Below, one piece after another: positions 38,476-54,067 of a stretch of DNA of 64,000 bases. Every line of letters begins with the position of its first letter. Positions within the stretch are counted from its first letter, which is position 1. The stretch spans positions 24,804,501 to 24,868,500 of the forward strand of contig NC_079879.1 of the NCBI RefSeq assembly GCF_029227915.1, given 5' to 3'. The notes below the pieces were generated by a model, which made no database searches, had not been told where the DNA came from, and saw only the letters and a list, made by a program, of their open reading frames with translations. The translations under genes and the position numbers were made by a program. This stretch comes from Hydractinia symbiolongicarpus. Lineage: Eukaryota; Cnidaria; Hydrozoa; Anthoathecata; Hydractiniidae.

Positions 38476-39064
38476 TTACTTTTCAAATTTTATGTCAAAC
38501 AACACTTGTTGGATTTTAATTCGTGCCAACGTATTTTTTCTCTCGTCTAAACCTCTCAGCGTGTCCAGTAAACTTAAACAAAATAATTTATTTCCGTTTT
38601 CCACTGGCTCTTCTATTTGTAATGGTTGTTGTTTGTCTGATTCATTTAAATGCCTATCAAGCATTCTCATTAACAAGAAATCAGTATCATTTTCTTGACT
38701 CGAAACATAACTTCTTTTTCTATGATTGACAGGTGTTGTTTCAGCAGGTGGATCGCTTATCTCACTTTCATGGGATGACACATTATAATTAGAGGAAGTG
38801 GAATTATTTTCTTCATCAATACTTTCGCTTAATATTGATGATGGTATGTTTGAAATTTGTGTTTTATTGGTGAGGCTATCTCTTAAAAATGATAGCTCCT
38901 CAAAAAAGTAGCAAGTTGGTAATGTTTTTTTAGCAGAACCAGATCTTATTGCCTTCTCCCTTTTTGACAAAGTTTTTCGATAATTATCTCTTACGTTGTT
39001 CCATTCTTTTTTCAAGGTGTCCACTAAGAATAAAATATAAATAAATGTATTAGCTAGCTTTTCC
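38476..39064 (-). CDS. MADF/BESS protein, partner gene of the Harbinger relic, probably partial
   Basis: An open minus-strand frame covers the C-terminal part of a MADF domain (DWEKLANTF, then DTLKKEWNNVRDNYRKTL), a Ser/Asn-rich linker, and a BESS motif at the end (LFCLSLLDTLRGLDERKN, KIQQVLFDI). PIF/Harbinger elements normally carry such a Myb/MADF-type DNA-binding partner, and its position convergent with the transposase fits. The N-terminal half of MADF is missing. A run of 15 T followed by GCAAG just before the first conserved Trp looks like a splice acceptor, so an upstream exon may be lost or unseen. This part of the frame is uninterrupted, unlike the transposase. Confidence 0.65.
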
Positions 39065-39099
39065 CAATCTTGCAAAAAAAAAAAAAAACAACTCTCCAT

Positions 39100-39967
39100 T
39101 AATGAAACTGACTGAATAATTCTTAGTATATATGAATGAAAAACTATCTAGTCGGCACAAAAAAACCGTCCCTCTGTTTTATAGAGATTATGTCAAAGAT
39201 ATAATTTTGGGCAGAATTTTAATCGAAAAACGGTTTTTCAATCTTTTTTATACTTATTAACAAAAAACAAGATGTCTGAAATGAGAAGAATGCAAAAATA
39301 ATATTTTTTGTCATCATTCTATTTTTATAATGCCCACTCTACAGGGAACGTTTATGGTGAGAAATTCCACTTAGTGCAATAATTGTCCGTCTTATTTAGG
39401 GCCCGCTTTATAGACTTTTTTTTTATAACAGTTTACTCTAAAATCTCTTTACTCCAAGTACCACTGTCCGTCTTATACTGCTGTCCGTTTTAGACAGTGT
39501 AAAATTCCGCAATTTTAATAATTTATGCTTATTCGCATTATTTTCGAAGTCTTCTGAAGTCAATTTATTCTCCTTTTTTCATAGCTACATGGGACGGTAT
39601 GGGATATCAAGCTTGCGTTACCCTGAAGGCGTGATTTTATTCAATCTTTTTAATAGAACTTAAGATGATATTCTCCTACATATACTGCCTGTATTAGATC
39701 ATCTTAAGTTTTTTTAGAATAGTTTTAAAATACAATCCTTGTCAGTATTTTAAAAATTCAGAGTAGTTATGATTAACCCTTTTAACTTAAATATCTGCAC
39801 CTCCCTGAAGAAAATGCTGGTATTATCACTGACACAATAGACACCTACAGATGAGTAAACATATTTCTGAAAGTAAAATCCAAAGAAATTTCATGAGTCA
39901 ACAAATGGTTGTCCCTTGCATTATACCGTTAAGTTTAATTTCTCTAGAAGTTCCTCCACTTAAAGCG
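39100..39967. other. Decayed transposon-end-like DNA
   Basis: CCGTCCCTCTGTTTTATAG near 39168 and repeated CTGTCCGTCTTATA / CTGTCCGTTTTAGACAGTG words near 39466-39500 resemble worn pogo/Tigger-type ends. No gene is present. Confidence 0.35.
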
Positions 39968-40090
39968 GCTGCCTGTCTATCTGTCTGTCAGAAAATTGTC
40001 GCGCTGGACACACGAAATATTTATGCATAAAATAGCATAAGCAACGTATGCAAAACGGACCAATTTCCATGAATTTTTCACAGTCTAATT
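39968..40090. repeat. Dispersed repeat family R, copy 4
   Basis: CTGCCTGTCTATCTGTCTGTC, shortened here to its core CTGTCTATCTGTCTG, is followed by GGACACACGAAATATT, an ACGGACCAATTTCCATG block and TTTTTCACAG. The order is the same as in copies 1-3. Confidence 0.5.
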
Positions 40091-40836
40091 TAGATCAGGA
40101 TTTTTCCAACTAGTCTATTGTATGTTACCCGTCAGAGATACAATAAGAATCGCCCTAACATTTCTGCATATTTAAGGCAAGTACATAAGTTCATTAAGAT
40201 GACAACTAAGTATTTTTTTTCGCGAGGTCTAAAAACGCATTTCGCAAAATTAACTCGACTGGATTAGAACATTTTAATTTTAGAAGTGCTCTGAAGTTGG
40301 TTAAATTTACAAGATTTAAACAGCACACACGCAAAGGACGATGGATACGGATACCTACACTTCATTGTCAAAATACTGCACCAGAAAAAAATTCGTCTAA
40401 ATGCTGCGAAATTCTAAAATTTAAACCACAAGTCGCGAAAAAACTGAAAAAAGAGGCAGGCAGAAAAAATTATTTTAGCAAAATTTTCTGACAATAAAGT
40501 AATCTTGGATAATCAAAAAAGTCAGTTTTCTCCATTATTCATGTATTTTGTGCTTAACAATATATAACTACAATTAAAGATTTAAAAAGTTGTGCGAAAT
40601 TATTAACTATCTAACTATTTCCCTTAGGCCGCAAAAACTGCAAGATTGCATTGTCACGGAATTGTAAAAAAGTACATTTTAAGTCTTCGATGTTTGGTGG
40701 TTATCCAATGGCGTGTCATTGTTTTAAAAACGAAAGATAAAAACGTAAAAGAAAGCGTACCTAAAAAGAATAATAATTAAAAATAATCACTTCGCGCCTC
40801 ATATCGCAAATTATCCTGTGTTTGTTTTTGCTTCGC

Positions 40837-46120
<5,284 letters not shown>

Positions 46121-47107
46121 TATTGATAAATAACTATGAAATACAGATCATATATGTTGTCTGTAAATTAAAAGATCAGACAATCTGTTATTACAGTCAT
46201 GTTTATAGAGGATATCGTAACTTCTTTATTCATTTAATAATATACTAAGGTTAATAAACAAAACTTGCTTTCTGAAATGGGTAAAGAAGCCCCCTTATAC
46301 TAAACATAAAGTCCCATTCCTCAAAGCTTGGTCAATCTCTCCATTTTGGAAGACTAAAGAATAAATATCTCCTTAACCACCTGTTAAAAAGGCATGATCC
46401 CATTACATGCATCATTATAATCAGCATCTTTAAGACTTACACAATAGAAGCAACTACTAAATTTCTAATGATTTATCTTATTTATATATAAGGGTTTACA
46501 ACCATGATCAACTTTTCACAAATAAAAAAGATTCACTCAAAGATAACTTCTAGCCTAGAGGTCGATACATCAATCTTGTTAATAAAAAATAATTCTGCAC
46601 ACTCAACTTGGTGGCAAATTGGTTTGTACATCTCTGTATATATTTTTTACATATTAATTGTACATAACATCTTTTAATGACATACACAAACCTAGAATCT
46701 GTGAATACCTTGCAATAATATACATTATTAAAACCTGTGTGAACAAACAACCTTTGACATGCATACATTGTTTTAATCAAGACTTGCTTCAAACAAACCA
46801 TTTAGAATTTGTTTTAACAATCGAAATGTTGTTATACTTATACATGTCACTATCATTGAATATTTAAACCTCCCAAAGGAACAATTTCTTGTATTAAAAC
46901 CTGTAAATATATATATTATTCAAGCATATAACTTCACAATAAAAAAAACCTGAGAAGTTTGATTAATGATTTTTTATTTTATTTTAACAGATATATATAT
47001 CGTCTTGTTACTACAAAACATTATCAACATAAATTGTTACAATTATCTCACAAGTTTTTTAAATATAACTTTCAACAACTATCTAACACAGTCTAGATCA
47101 GATTGGA

Positions 47108-47176
47108 AGAGGGTCATTAATATACCCCATCCAACCCATGCTAGCATGGAAAACGGACGTTAAGCTGAGAACGATG
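47108..47176 (+). repeat. SINE tail-like fragment ending in (GAT)n
   Basis: CCCATCCAACCCATGCTAGC, then ATGGAAAACGGACGTTAAGC, then ACGATGATGATGAC. The palindrome CATGCTAGCATG, the GGACGTTAA word and a GATGATGAT end together resemble, from memory, the 3' part of short interspersed elements described in cephalopods. No polymerase III promoter boxes were seen upstream. Confidence 0.45.
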
Positions 47177-47899
47177 ATGATGACTACACATTACACAGAG
47201 GACATATAAAACAATACTTAACAAAACATACACCGTTGATTAAGGCTAACATCCACTGAGTGGAGCACAAATGCACTTCTGCCCTTGTTGACTATAAATA
47301 ATATTTATCTTAAAACAATTTTAATGGAACAGATAATTCCTGTACATTAATCGTAAGACTATTATCACGAATATACATGACCTCAGCTATTTTTCTCTTT
47401 CACTGGCATTTCTAATATCTAAATAATGAATAATTCTGCTTTTCGTGACAGTTTTATCATTAGTTGATACTGCTTGTTACTTTATTTTACAGCAACATTG
47501 AATTTAATACTAGTCAAAGTCCCTTTAAACAGCATTTTCCTCCATATGTTTCTCATAGGTAGATGGGATCAAGAACACGGTGAGCATTTGTATCATAATT
47601 TTTTTGTCTTGCCACTTTTTATCAATTTTTATATACTCCTACTAAGTTAGTATTTCTTGATAGGAGAAGATCTCAGCATTATCTATGCAATGGAAAAATA
47701 TGTGAAAATGTTGCTATATATATAGTCTTAAATACTAATTGAGTAACACATGGGTTGGGTTAAAAACAAAAAAAACCTTTTATATAATGGTATATGTATT
47801 AATTTTGCAGGGCAGTGATCTAGTCTTTGAAATATAATAATGTTTCCAAAATGGCAAAGTAAACATTATAACACGCAATCATATCCATACGGAAGACTG

Positions 47900-48110
47900 A
47901 CATCAATATTTCTTAAAAGATGGAGTCATTGTACTGTGCCTACAAAGTCGAGGCCAAAAAAACTCAGAAATGGGTTGGGTGACCTCTTGTTTTATCCCAA
48001 CGAGGGTAGCAGGGCGTCAACTAGGTGCAAATGCTGTATAAGGGGTTGAGGTTGACTGGGTCTAGTTGGGGGTCATTGCACAGTTTAGTATTACCCGGAA
48101 AATATTTTTC
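47900..48110. repeat. Dispersed repeat block related to 44335-44720
   Basis: Shares CATTGTACTGTGCCTAC and GAGGCCAAA words with the catalase intron 2 repeat, followed by GGGTTGGGTGACCTC and ATCCCAACGAGGGTAGC. The boundaries are uncertain. Confidence 0.4.
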
Positions 48111-48437
48111 ACAGATTGTTACAATTTTGCGAAACTTGAACTTCAATATCAGGTCACAAAAATTTGTCATGGCAAAATTTGTCACTATATAAACTGTGTC
48201 TGTGGTCAAAGTTTAACGTGGTCGGTATACGCTACTTAAAATAATTTAATGCATATTCTCGGGTCCAGGGTTACTTGCTTGAAATTTTCTGATCATTTTT
48301 AACAAAAATGACCAACATATTTAAATTCAGCATCAAAAGTTATGAAAACATGCAAATTTTTAAGTTATACACTACGTACAACTGCCTCTATTAGTAGCCA
48401 AACTTTTGATTTTTTATGAAGAAATGACCACACAAAT

Positions 48438-48467
48438 TAACTGCAGTGAAATTTTTCACTGCAGTTA
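48438..48467. repeat. Perfect 30 bp hairpin
   Basis: TAACTGCAGTGAAA is followed after two T residues by its exact complement TTTCACTGCAGTTA. Confidence 0.9.
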
Positions 48468-49654
48468 GATATTATGGTCAAACTCTTGTAAAATTTAAAA
48501 ACTTTAAATTACAATAAATCCTGTTCTAATAATCTTTTAGTATTCTAAATGTCCTACGTTATATAATTTTTGTTGATAAATCCAAATATGCCACTCATTT
48601 TTCTCAAAAGTTCCTTGTTTTTCTTTTTAAAATTTGATAATGTTAACCCGGATCCGCGAATATGGATAGCTATGCTAGCTATAGCTAATAGCTATGTCGC
48701 ATTTAAGTCCAAAACAGCAACCCTCCTGTTACACCATTGGAAAAAAGGAGGTAAAAATCGTGTTTTTTATGAGAGTTTCTAAGAGACGAAAGCGTGTTTT
48801 CTCCAGTTTTTTAACATCCGTCGTATCAATTGCTTTCAAATTTCAGGAAACGTTAATAATAACACAATGATTTTCACACACCACGAAAAAACGTGTTTTC
48901 TCATTAATAAACTCTTACAAAAGTGTGATGTTTACCTCCCCCGATCGCTAAATAAGCTGCGATGGAGTGTTAGTTTTCCCGAATTATCGTTAGCTACACT
49001 GAACTGAAAAAAACCCTAATATTTAAAGAATCACGGTTAGAATTTAGATTAGACTCTATCTGCAAAAAACAAAAAACAATCCAGTCTGCTATCTTGATCC
49101 AACGCGCGCTGCGACGACTTACCTTCGATCTATACTATTAGACTGCACTGCCCCCTTTTTCTATGCCCAGACAGCGGAACTAACAACATTCACTTTAAAA
49201 GCTTTTAAGGATGCGGATTCATAATGATTCAGCATCATTAGGATTAGGATTATTTTCCGTCGTATTCTCGTCCCAGCCTCTTTACCTATTGTTTCGGTCC
49301 GTCGCACACACAGACAAGGAAAGAACTTCTGCATCGAAACTAGAACTGCGGATTGCCCATAATTAAAATACGCGTTGTTGTTTCTTTCCAAAGAGCCTTG
49401 AAATTAAGAAGATACTAAGTAAGGAACGTTTTTTAGATCAGCTATTTCATATTACCTTTACTTTAACATCTTATGTTTCTTTTAGTCCAAAAAATATTTA
49501 TCACATATCATCATAAATCTAAGCATAACATTGACTTTTATTTTGAAATAACGGAAATAAAAACATCCGAGGCAGAAAAAATGCAAAAATATGTACATTT
49601 AACAGTACCTAAAAGTAATAGACCTTCTTATATATATAAAAAATGACGCAGCTA

Positions 49655-49717
49655 CATTTTCGTCCCCACAGCTCTTTGGGATAAGGTTTTATACAAAGCA
49701 CTCTGGAGACGAGAATG
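49655..49717. mobile_element. Miniature foldback element, copy 1
   Basis: CATTTTCGTCCCCACAGC at the left pairs imperfectly with GCACTCTGGAGACGAGAATG at the right. It belongs to the same CGTCCCC...GGGGACG family as 50191-50245. No target duplication was recognised. Confidence 0.6.
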
Positions 49718-50190
49718 GTCACACGTTATTTAAAAAAAAGTTTTCCGAGTTTACATTGTATCAGAGTTTCTAGGTTTGACGGTCTTTCTTAGAAATTCCT
49801 ACCGTCGCTGGATTTTTACGACAAATATGAAAACAAAGGTATACTGGTCACACGTGCTTAGTAAATTTTTTTAGAAGAACTTTAATTAGTGCACTTGTGT
49901 CTTGTTTATCCAAAATTACTAATCACGGCTATAACCGAATTTCAGTTGGAGTTTAAATCACGATTGATGAAATTTACTTCACATCAAACAAGGACTCTAA
50001 AGTCGTCATAATTCAAATTTTGAGGTTTCATTAAAGATTACGGAATCACATCCGTAATCGGAAAATCGTTTATTGACTGATCTGTTCTCAATTAAAAGTA
50101 AAAGCACACATCCTAATCCAATTAACATAAATTTAAGACAAAAAATCATTGCTTGTGTTGACGCATAAATAACAAAGACAGAATAGTTTG

Positions 50191-50245
50191 CATTCTTGTT
50201 CCCAGAGCTTTTTAAGATTGAAAAGAGCTCTGGGGACGAGAATGG
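50191..50245. mobile_element. Miniature foldback element, copy 2, with 8 bp duplication
   Basis: This 55 bp element has arms CATTCTTGTTCCCAGAGCT and AGCTCTGGGGACGAGAATG around a short loop. It is flanked directly by ATAGTTTG on both sides (50183-50190 and 50246-50253). An 8 bp duplication is typical of hAT transposases, which would make this a very small hAT-type MITE. Confidence 0.75.
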
Positions 50246-52084
50246 ATAGTTTGTGAAAAATGTTAAGTGGGTAAAAGTAAGCCATGAAGACAAGATAGAT
50301 CTGCCATTTTGTTGGATTAGATTACATTTTTCCGTTTACGGAGGTCTTTATTTGTAAAACTGAGTGGCTGGGCGCGAAAAACACGCTGTTAAGTGGTAAT
50401 ATTTTTAAATTAATTGAACAAGCAAGCGTACAAGTTAAAATTTTTAAACTAGTTATCTTGCAAAAATGGCGAAAGATTGCAGATTCTCCGTAAACCTGAT
50501 GTGGAAAATCTGAAACATTGGAAGTTGTTTACCAACCTCGTCCCCAGGGATCTTGTATGTTTTCTGACATCGTCGCCATCCTGGATATTAGGAAAGATAC
50601 AAAGTACTTAGTTAGTTCTTCACCAACCTATTAGAGTGCATAAGCCGTCCGGAATCCATCCAACGTGCTCTTGAGTTTTTTTAAACTGCTGGCGTTAACC
50701 TTCTCCATACCTGTAAAGTAGTTTGCAGATGATAAAAAACCTCTAATTTTCCCTCTTACCTACCCTGCAAGACACGCTTGGAGAAAAATAACATGAGATG
50801 TTTTGAAGAATGACTTCTAGAGATATCGCATTTAAAAGTTAGGCAATAGAGATATTGATGAAACTTTGAAATTTATTTACCAATTATCTTATAGAGTACG
50901 TAAATTTGTTTGAAACAGACTCCAAAAGTTTTAGTAAATCAGAACTCACAAGGATAAAGCTAGCCGCAAACATGTTGATACATTGTGTGACTCTCTCAAC
51001 AACATTTAATTAAAAACATTATTTTGAAAAATGTTGGTCCATCCATCCTCGATCCCAAGGCCTGTAGCGTTTGTTGTTTGAGATCTGATAAAAAACGCTA
51101 AAGGTCTTGAGATCATAGTTGTTGTCTAACATGTTGCTGAACACCGCAAACAAGACTTACATGTTTTATTTTTTCGAATCAATGCAAAATGCTGACCAAC
51201 ACCCTTGTCCTGTTGGCGGATAGCTTAACCAATTCTGAAGCGAAAAATTAATTAAATTTCGAGCATTAGACATAAAATTTCGACTTTTTTTAGTAAATTT
51301 TCAGTTAAATAGATAGTATCTAAAGTAAGGTTAAACTGAGGTTTAATGAACAAAAAAAGATTTAAATGTTTTGCTGTCTCATATTCTCGTCGCTTTCTGC
51401 GGTATCTCCTAAGCTAGACAAAACTTCTTATCAGATTGTTTTGTTTAATTTCTATATTTCTTTTATCAAACTTTATTAAATCACAGAGTGTATGAGTTAT
51501 ATTTACATAATTCATTTGAGAGTTATATTTAAAAAAGGTTATTTTGCTCGAATCTTTCTCCCCCATGATGCCGCCAGTCATATTTTATAAAATTTATTTT
51601 TCATTTTCTTGGTAGAAAATCATGCATAACAAAGCAGTGAAAGTTTCATGCAATTTGATCAAATTGTTGACACGTTATAGTCAATATAGGATAATAGGGT
51701 GAGGTACAACTTCAATATTTTGCCCAGGAGAAACAATGGTTTTAAACAATAACAATTTAAGATGTCCAGCGTTAGAACGATCGCAAAGAACGAAAAGAAA
51801 AAAATGGAAAAAGAGAAGAAGAAAGCAGATCAAGAAATACATTTACAATAAGATTCTAATTGTTTTGAACGTTCAGTTGGACTCGTACAAAATGTTTTGA
51901 AGAAATAGTCATTAACATAATAAACATATCCTACATCTCTTTCAAGACATTAAAATTCACCTGTATCTTAATATTTTATTTTTTTAAGGTGCTGTTCTAT
52001 CTTGTAGGAAAAACATGTTGTAAATCCCAGGGTAATATTTTTTTTTAGTTTTATTAGCCGTCAATCAAATGATCAGCTGCAGAC

Positions 52085-52990
52085 AACCGTAGTAACGCAA
52101 GAAAATTGCCGACGAATTTAAAATTGGCAAAAATCAAGCAGCCAATCTAGATTCGTTTAAGAGCCGATTATGAAAACTTTCAAGGGAAAGGTTTTAAGCA
52201 CCTCTAACGAGAAAACCACTAGAGATGTAAGGCGATCAACGAAATACTCTATGCTTGGTACAAGATATGCGATTTTATGTTACTGGACCTCTACTGAAAG
52301 AAGAAGCTTTGTACATCAGGTCCTTCCTATGCCAACCAGGGCTAACAGATTTTAAAGCATCGGATGGTTGGCTTGACAAATAAAAATTCACTCATCATTC
52401 GCAGGAAAGAAATATTTGGGGAGTCTATCAACGTGTTAGAAACCATCGTAGAATCAAAATTGTATTCCTTCCCAAGAATACTACCTCATACCTGCAAGTA
52501 TTGGATGCTAACATAATTTGAAGCTTTAAGGTAAGATAAACAAGAACCTTATGCGTTACGTGTTGCTCCGAATCACGGATGACAGTTTTGCATCAGAGAT
52601 TCCGAATGGAGTAGACATTGTGCAAGCAATCCAGTGAGCAGAAAAAGAAAGAAGTCGAAGGAAGAAATTGCAACTGGCTGAAAGTGACCATGAGCTAGAT
52701 GAAGAATTCTTTGACCTATTTAAAGACATAACAGCTGAAGAATACTCAACTTTCGATAATAAAACGCGCACACTTCCTGCTATTTACTTGGACGAAGGTA
52801 ATTGGAGAAGAGCGTCAGTCAAAGCTTGCATTGAGGAATATGTTGCGTTTATATTTTCTTTTTATTGGAGAAATGGTCAAAACAATTTTCAGCTTACACC
52901 CCAGAGTTTCCTCTCCGAGTTCTTTCTTTGCCAGCCGTTTCAACGCCATATAAAAGGCTTACATCAGCCTTTTCCTGTCATCACGTGATG
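52085..52990 (+). pseudogene. Decayed pogo/Tigger transposase
   Basis: Plus-strand pieces in shifting frames match the N-terminal part of Tigger-type transposases: KKIADEFKIGKNQAANL, then YENFQGKGFKHL, then YVTGPLLKEEALYIRSF with GLTDFKASDGWLDK, then RKEIFGESINVLETIVESK. Further on, from 52668, LDEEFFDLFKDITAEEYS and NWRRASVKACIEEYV may be the C-terminal part. Stops and frame changes are scattered and most of the catalytic core is not recognisable. It differs from the intact element at 22897-25458. Confidence 0.7.
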
Positions 52991-53312
52991 AGCCCTGCCA
53001 ACACTATATAGACACAGCTTCATATACTAACTTTATCCTTGAAAAAAATTTTAATTTTTGCTTTTAAAATTTAAATCATTATCACTGATCATTGTAATGT
53101 CTGCAATATTTGATAGATGGTTTCAATCTTACTGTCCTTCGTTGGAGAAGAAGATGTAAACGCAATGCCTTAAAAACATTCATTTTTTTTCGAGATCACA
53201 GAAAGTTATTCATTTGTCGTTTGTGTCTTTTTGAGCTTGTTTTATCTTTTAGTAGCAACAAATTCGCGTTATTCGTAGAGGAAAGTTTTAATAGGCAACA
53301 AAATACACATAT
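52991..53312. other. Short non-coding gap
   Basis: It separates the Tigger relic from the inverted R copies. I see nothing in it. Confidence 0.4.
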
Positions 53313-53548
53313 ACTAGTCGGTGGCCTGTGGAAAAATCAGGTTTGCCCATCCTTTATATATACCCGCCGCAACAAAGTGGATAAAAATACATCGCATTTG
53401 ATTTTCTTGTTTCCGTAACATCATTTTCTGACTCAGGCGGGGGTCCGCACAGAGACAGACAGACAGACGGGGTCACTGGTCCTATATATATCGCCTTGTG
53501 TGTTTCCGTAACAAAAAGAAAAACAGACGCACGAACAGACAGACGGAC
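53313..53548 (-). repeat. Dispersed repeat family R, copies 5 and 6, inverted
   Basis: Read on the minus strand, 53313-53432 gives GTTACGGAAACAAG, AAATGCGATGT, TATATAAAGGATGGGC and TTTTTCCACAGGCCACCGAC, in the order of copy 1. A second partial copy at about 53445-53548 repeats GTTACGGAAACAC, GCGATATATATAGGACC and CAGA-type microsatellite words. Confidence 0.65.
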
Positions 53549-53613
53549 TACGGCTACTATTAAAGAGATTTTATGGGGAAAGACAACTTTTATAAACTTG
53601 AAAAACTAAACAG

Positions 53614-54067
53614 TTAATAATTAACAACATTTACAAAAAATGTCAAAAATGTCACAGTGTGGCTACATGAACAACTAACAACTACAAAACGTGTGCTCTT
53701 TAATTCTTTTTCACATTCTGTTGCACTATTATTGAAACATGGTTTATCTTCGACATTACATTCTTTAATTTGTACATTAGTTGCTAGTAGGTATAGTTTT
53801 TGAAGCGTAATTTTCATCAAAATTAACTTCATATGTCTCATTTGCTAACAAAACAACGGAAACAACGGAAGAGCATGGTCCTTTACTTGCCGCGTGAAGA
53901 AGAATCTTTCTCAGAGAAGGATCAAAAGTAAATAAAAGACTTGTTTTTAACAAGTTCACAAGCGGAGTAGACACACAAATGCTTACTGCAATGCAAGCAA
54001 AAGCGACTGCAAGCAATTTTACTTTGACTGTTTTCCCACAAAAAGTTTTACCAGTTAAGGGAATCAT
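53614..54067 (-). pseudogene. Frameshifted cystine-knot family member
   Basis: Two minus-strand frames together resemble the neighbours at 57235 and 60157. The first, from the ATG at 54067, has a hydrophobic signal region (VKLLAVAFACIAVSICV), then GPCSSVV and NETYEVNFDENYASK, which aligns with CPSRSY and GTYQVIFDPSNLSK. The second supplies LLATNVQIKEC, CFNNSATEC and TRFVVVSCSC, aligning with PANVIRVVEC, the next cysteines and TRMFAVLSF. The frames meet near 53785-53800 with a single-base-type shift. The segment between the late cysteine and C-x-C is also about half the usual length. It may be a pseudogene, or the shift may be a sequence error; the shortened C-terminus favours a pseudogene. 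Confidence 0.6.

Larger units (their letters stand above)
46121..52084. other. Long repeat-rich intergenic stretch
   Basis: No gene is supported. The stretch holds a SINE-tail-like fragment (47108-47176), a dispersed repeat block (about 47900-48110), a perfect hairpin (48438-48467) and short foldback elements (49655-49717, 50191-50245). The short frames in between show no domain. Confidence 0.55.

Noticed and set aside
52668-52988. 106-codon frame as a separate gene
   Set aside because: It follows, in the same direction, pieces of a decayed Tigger transposase and is better read as part of that relic.
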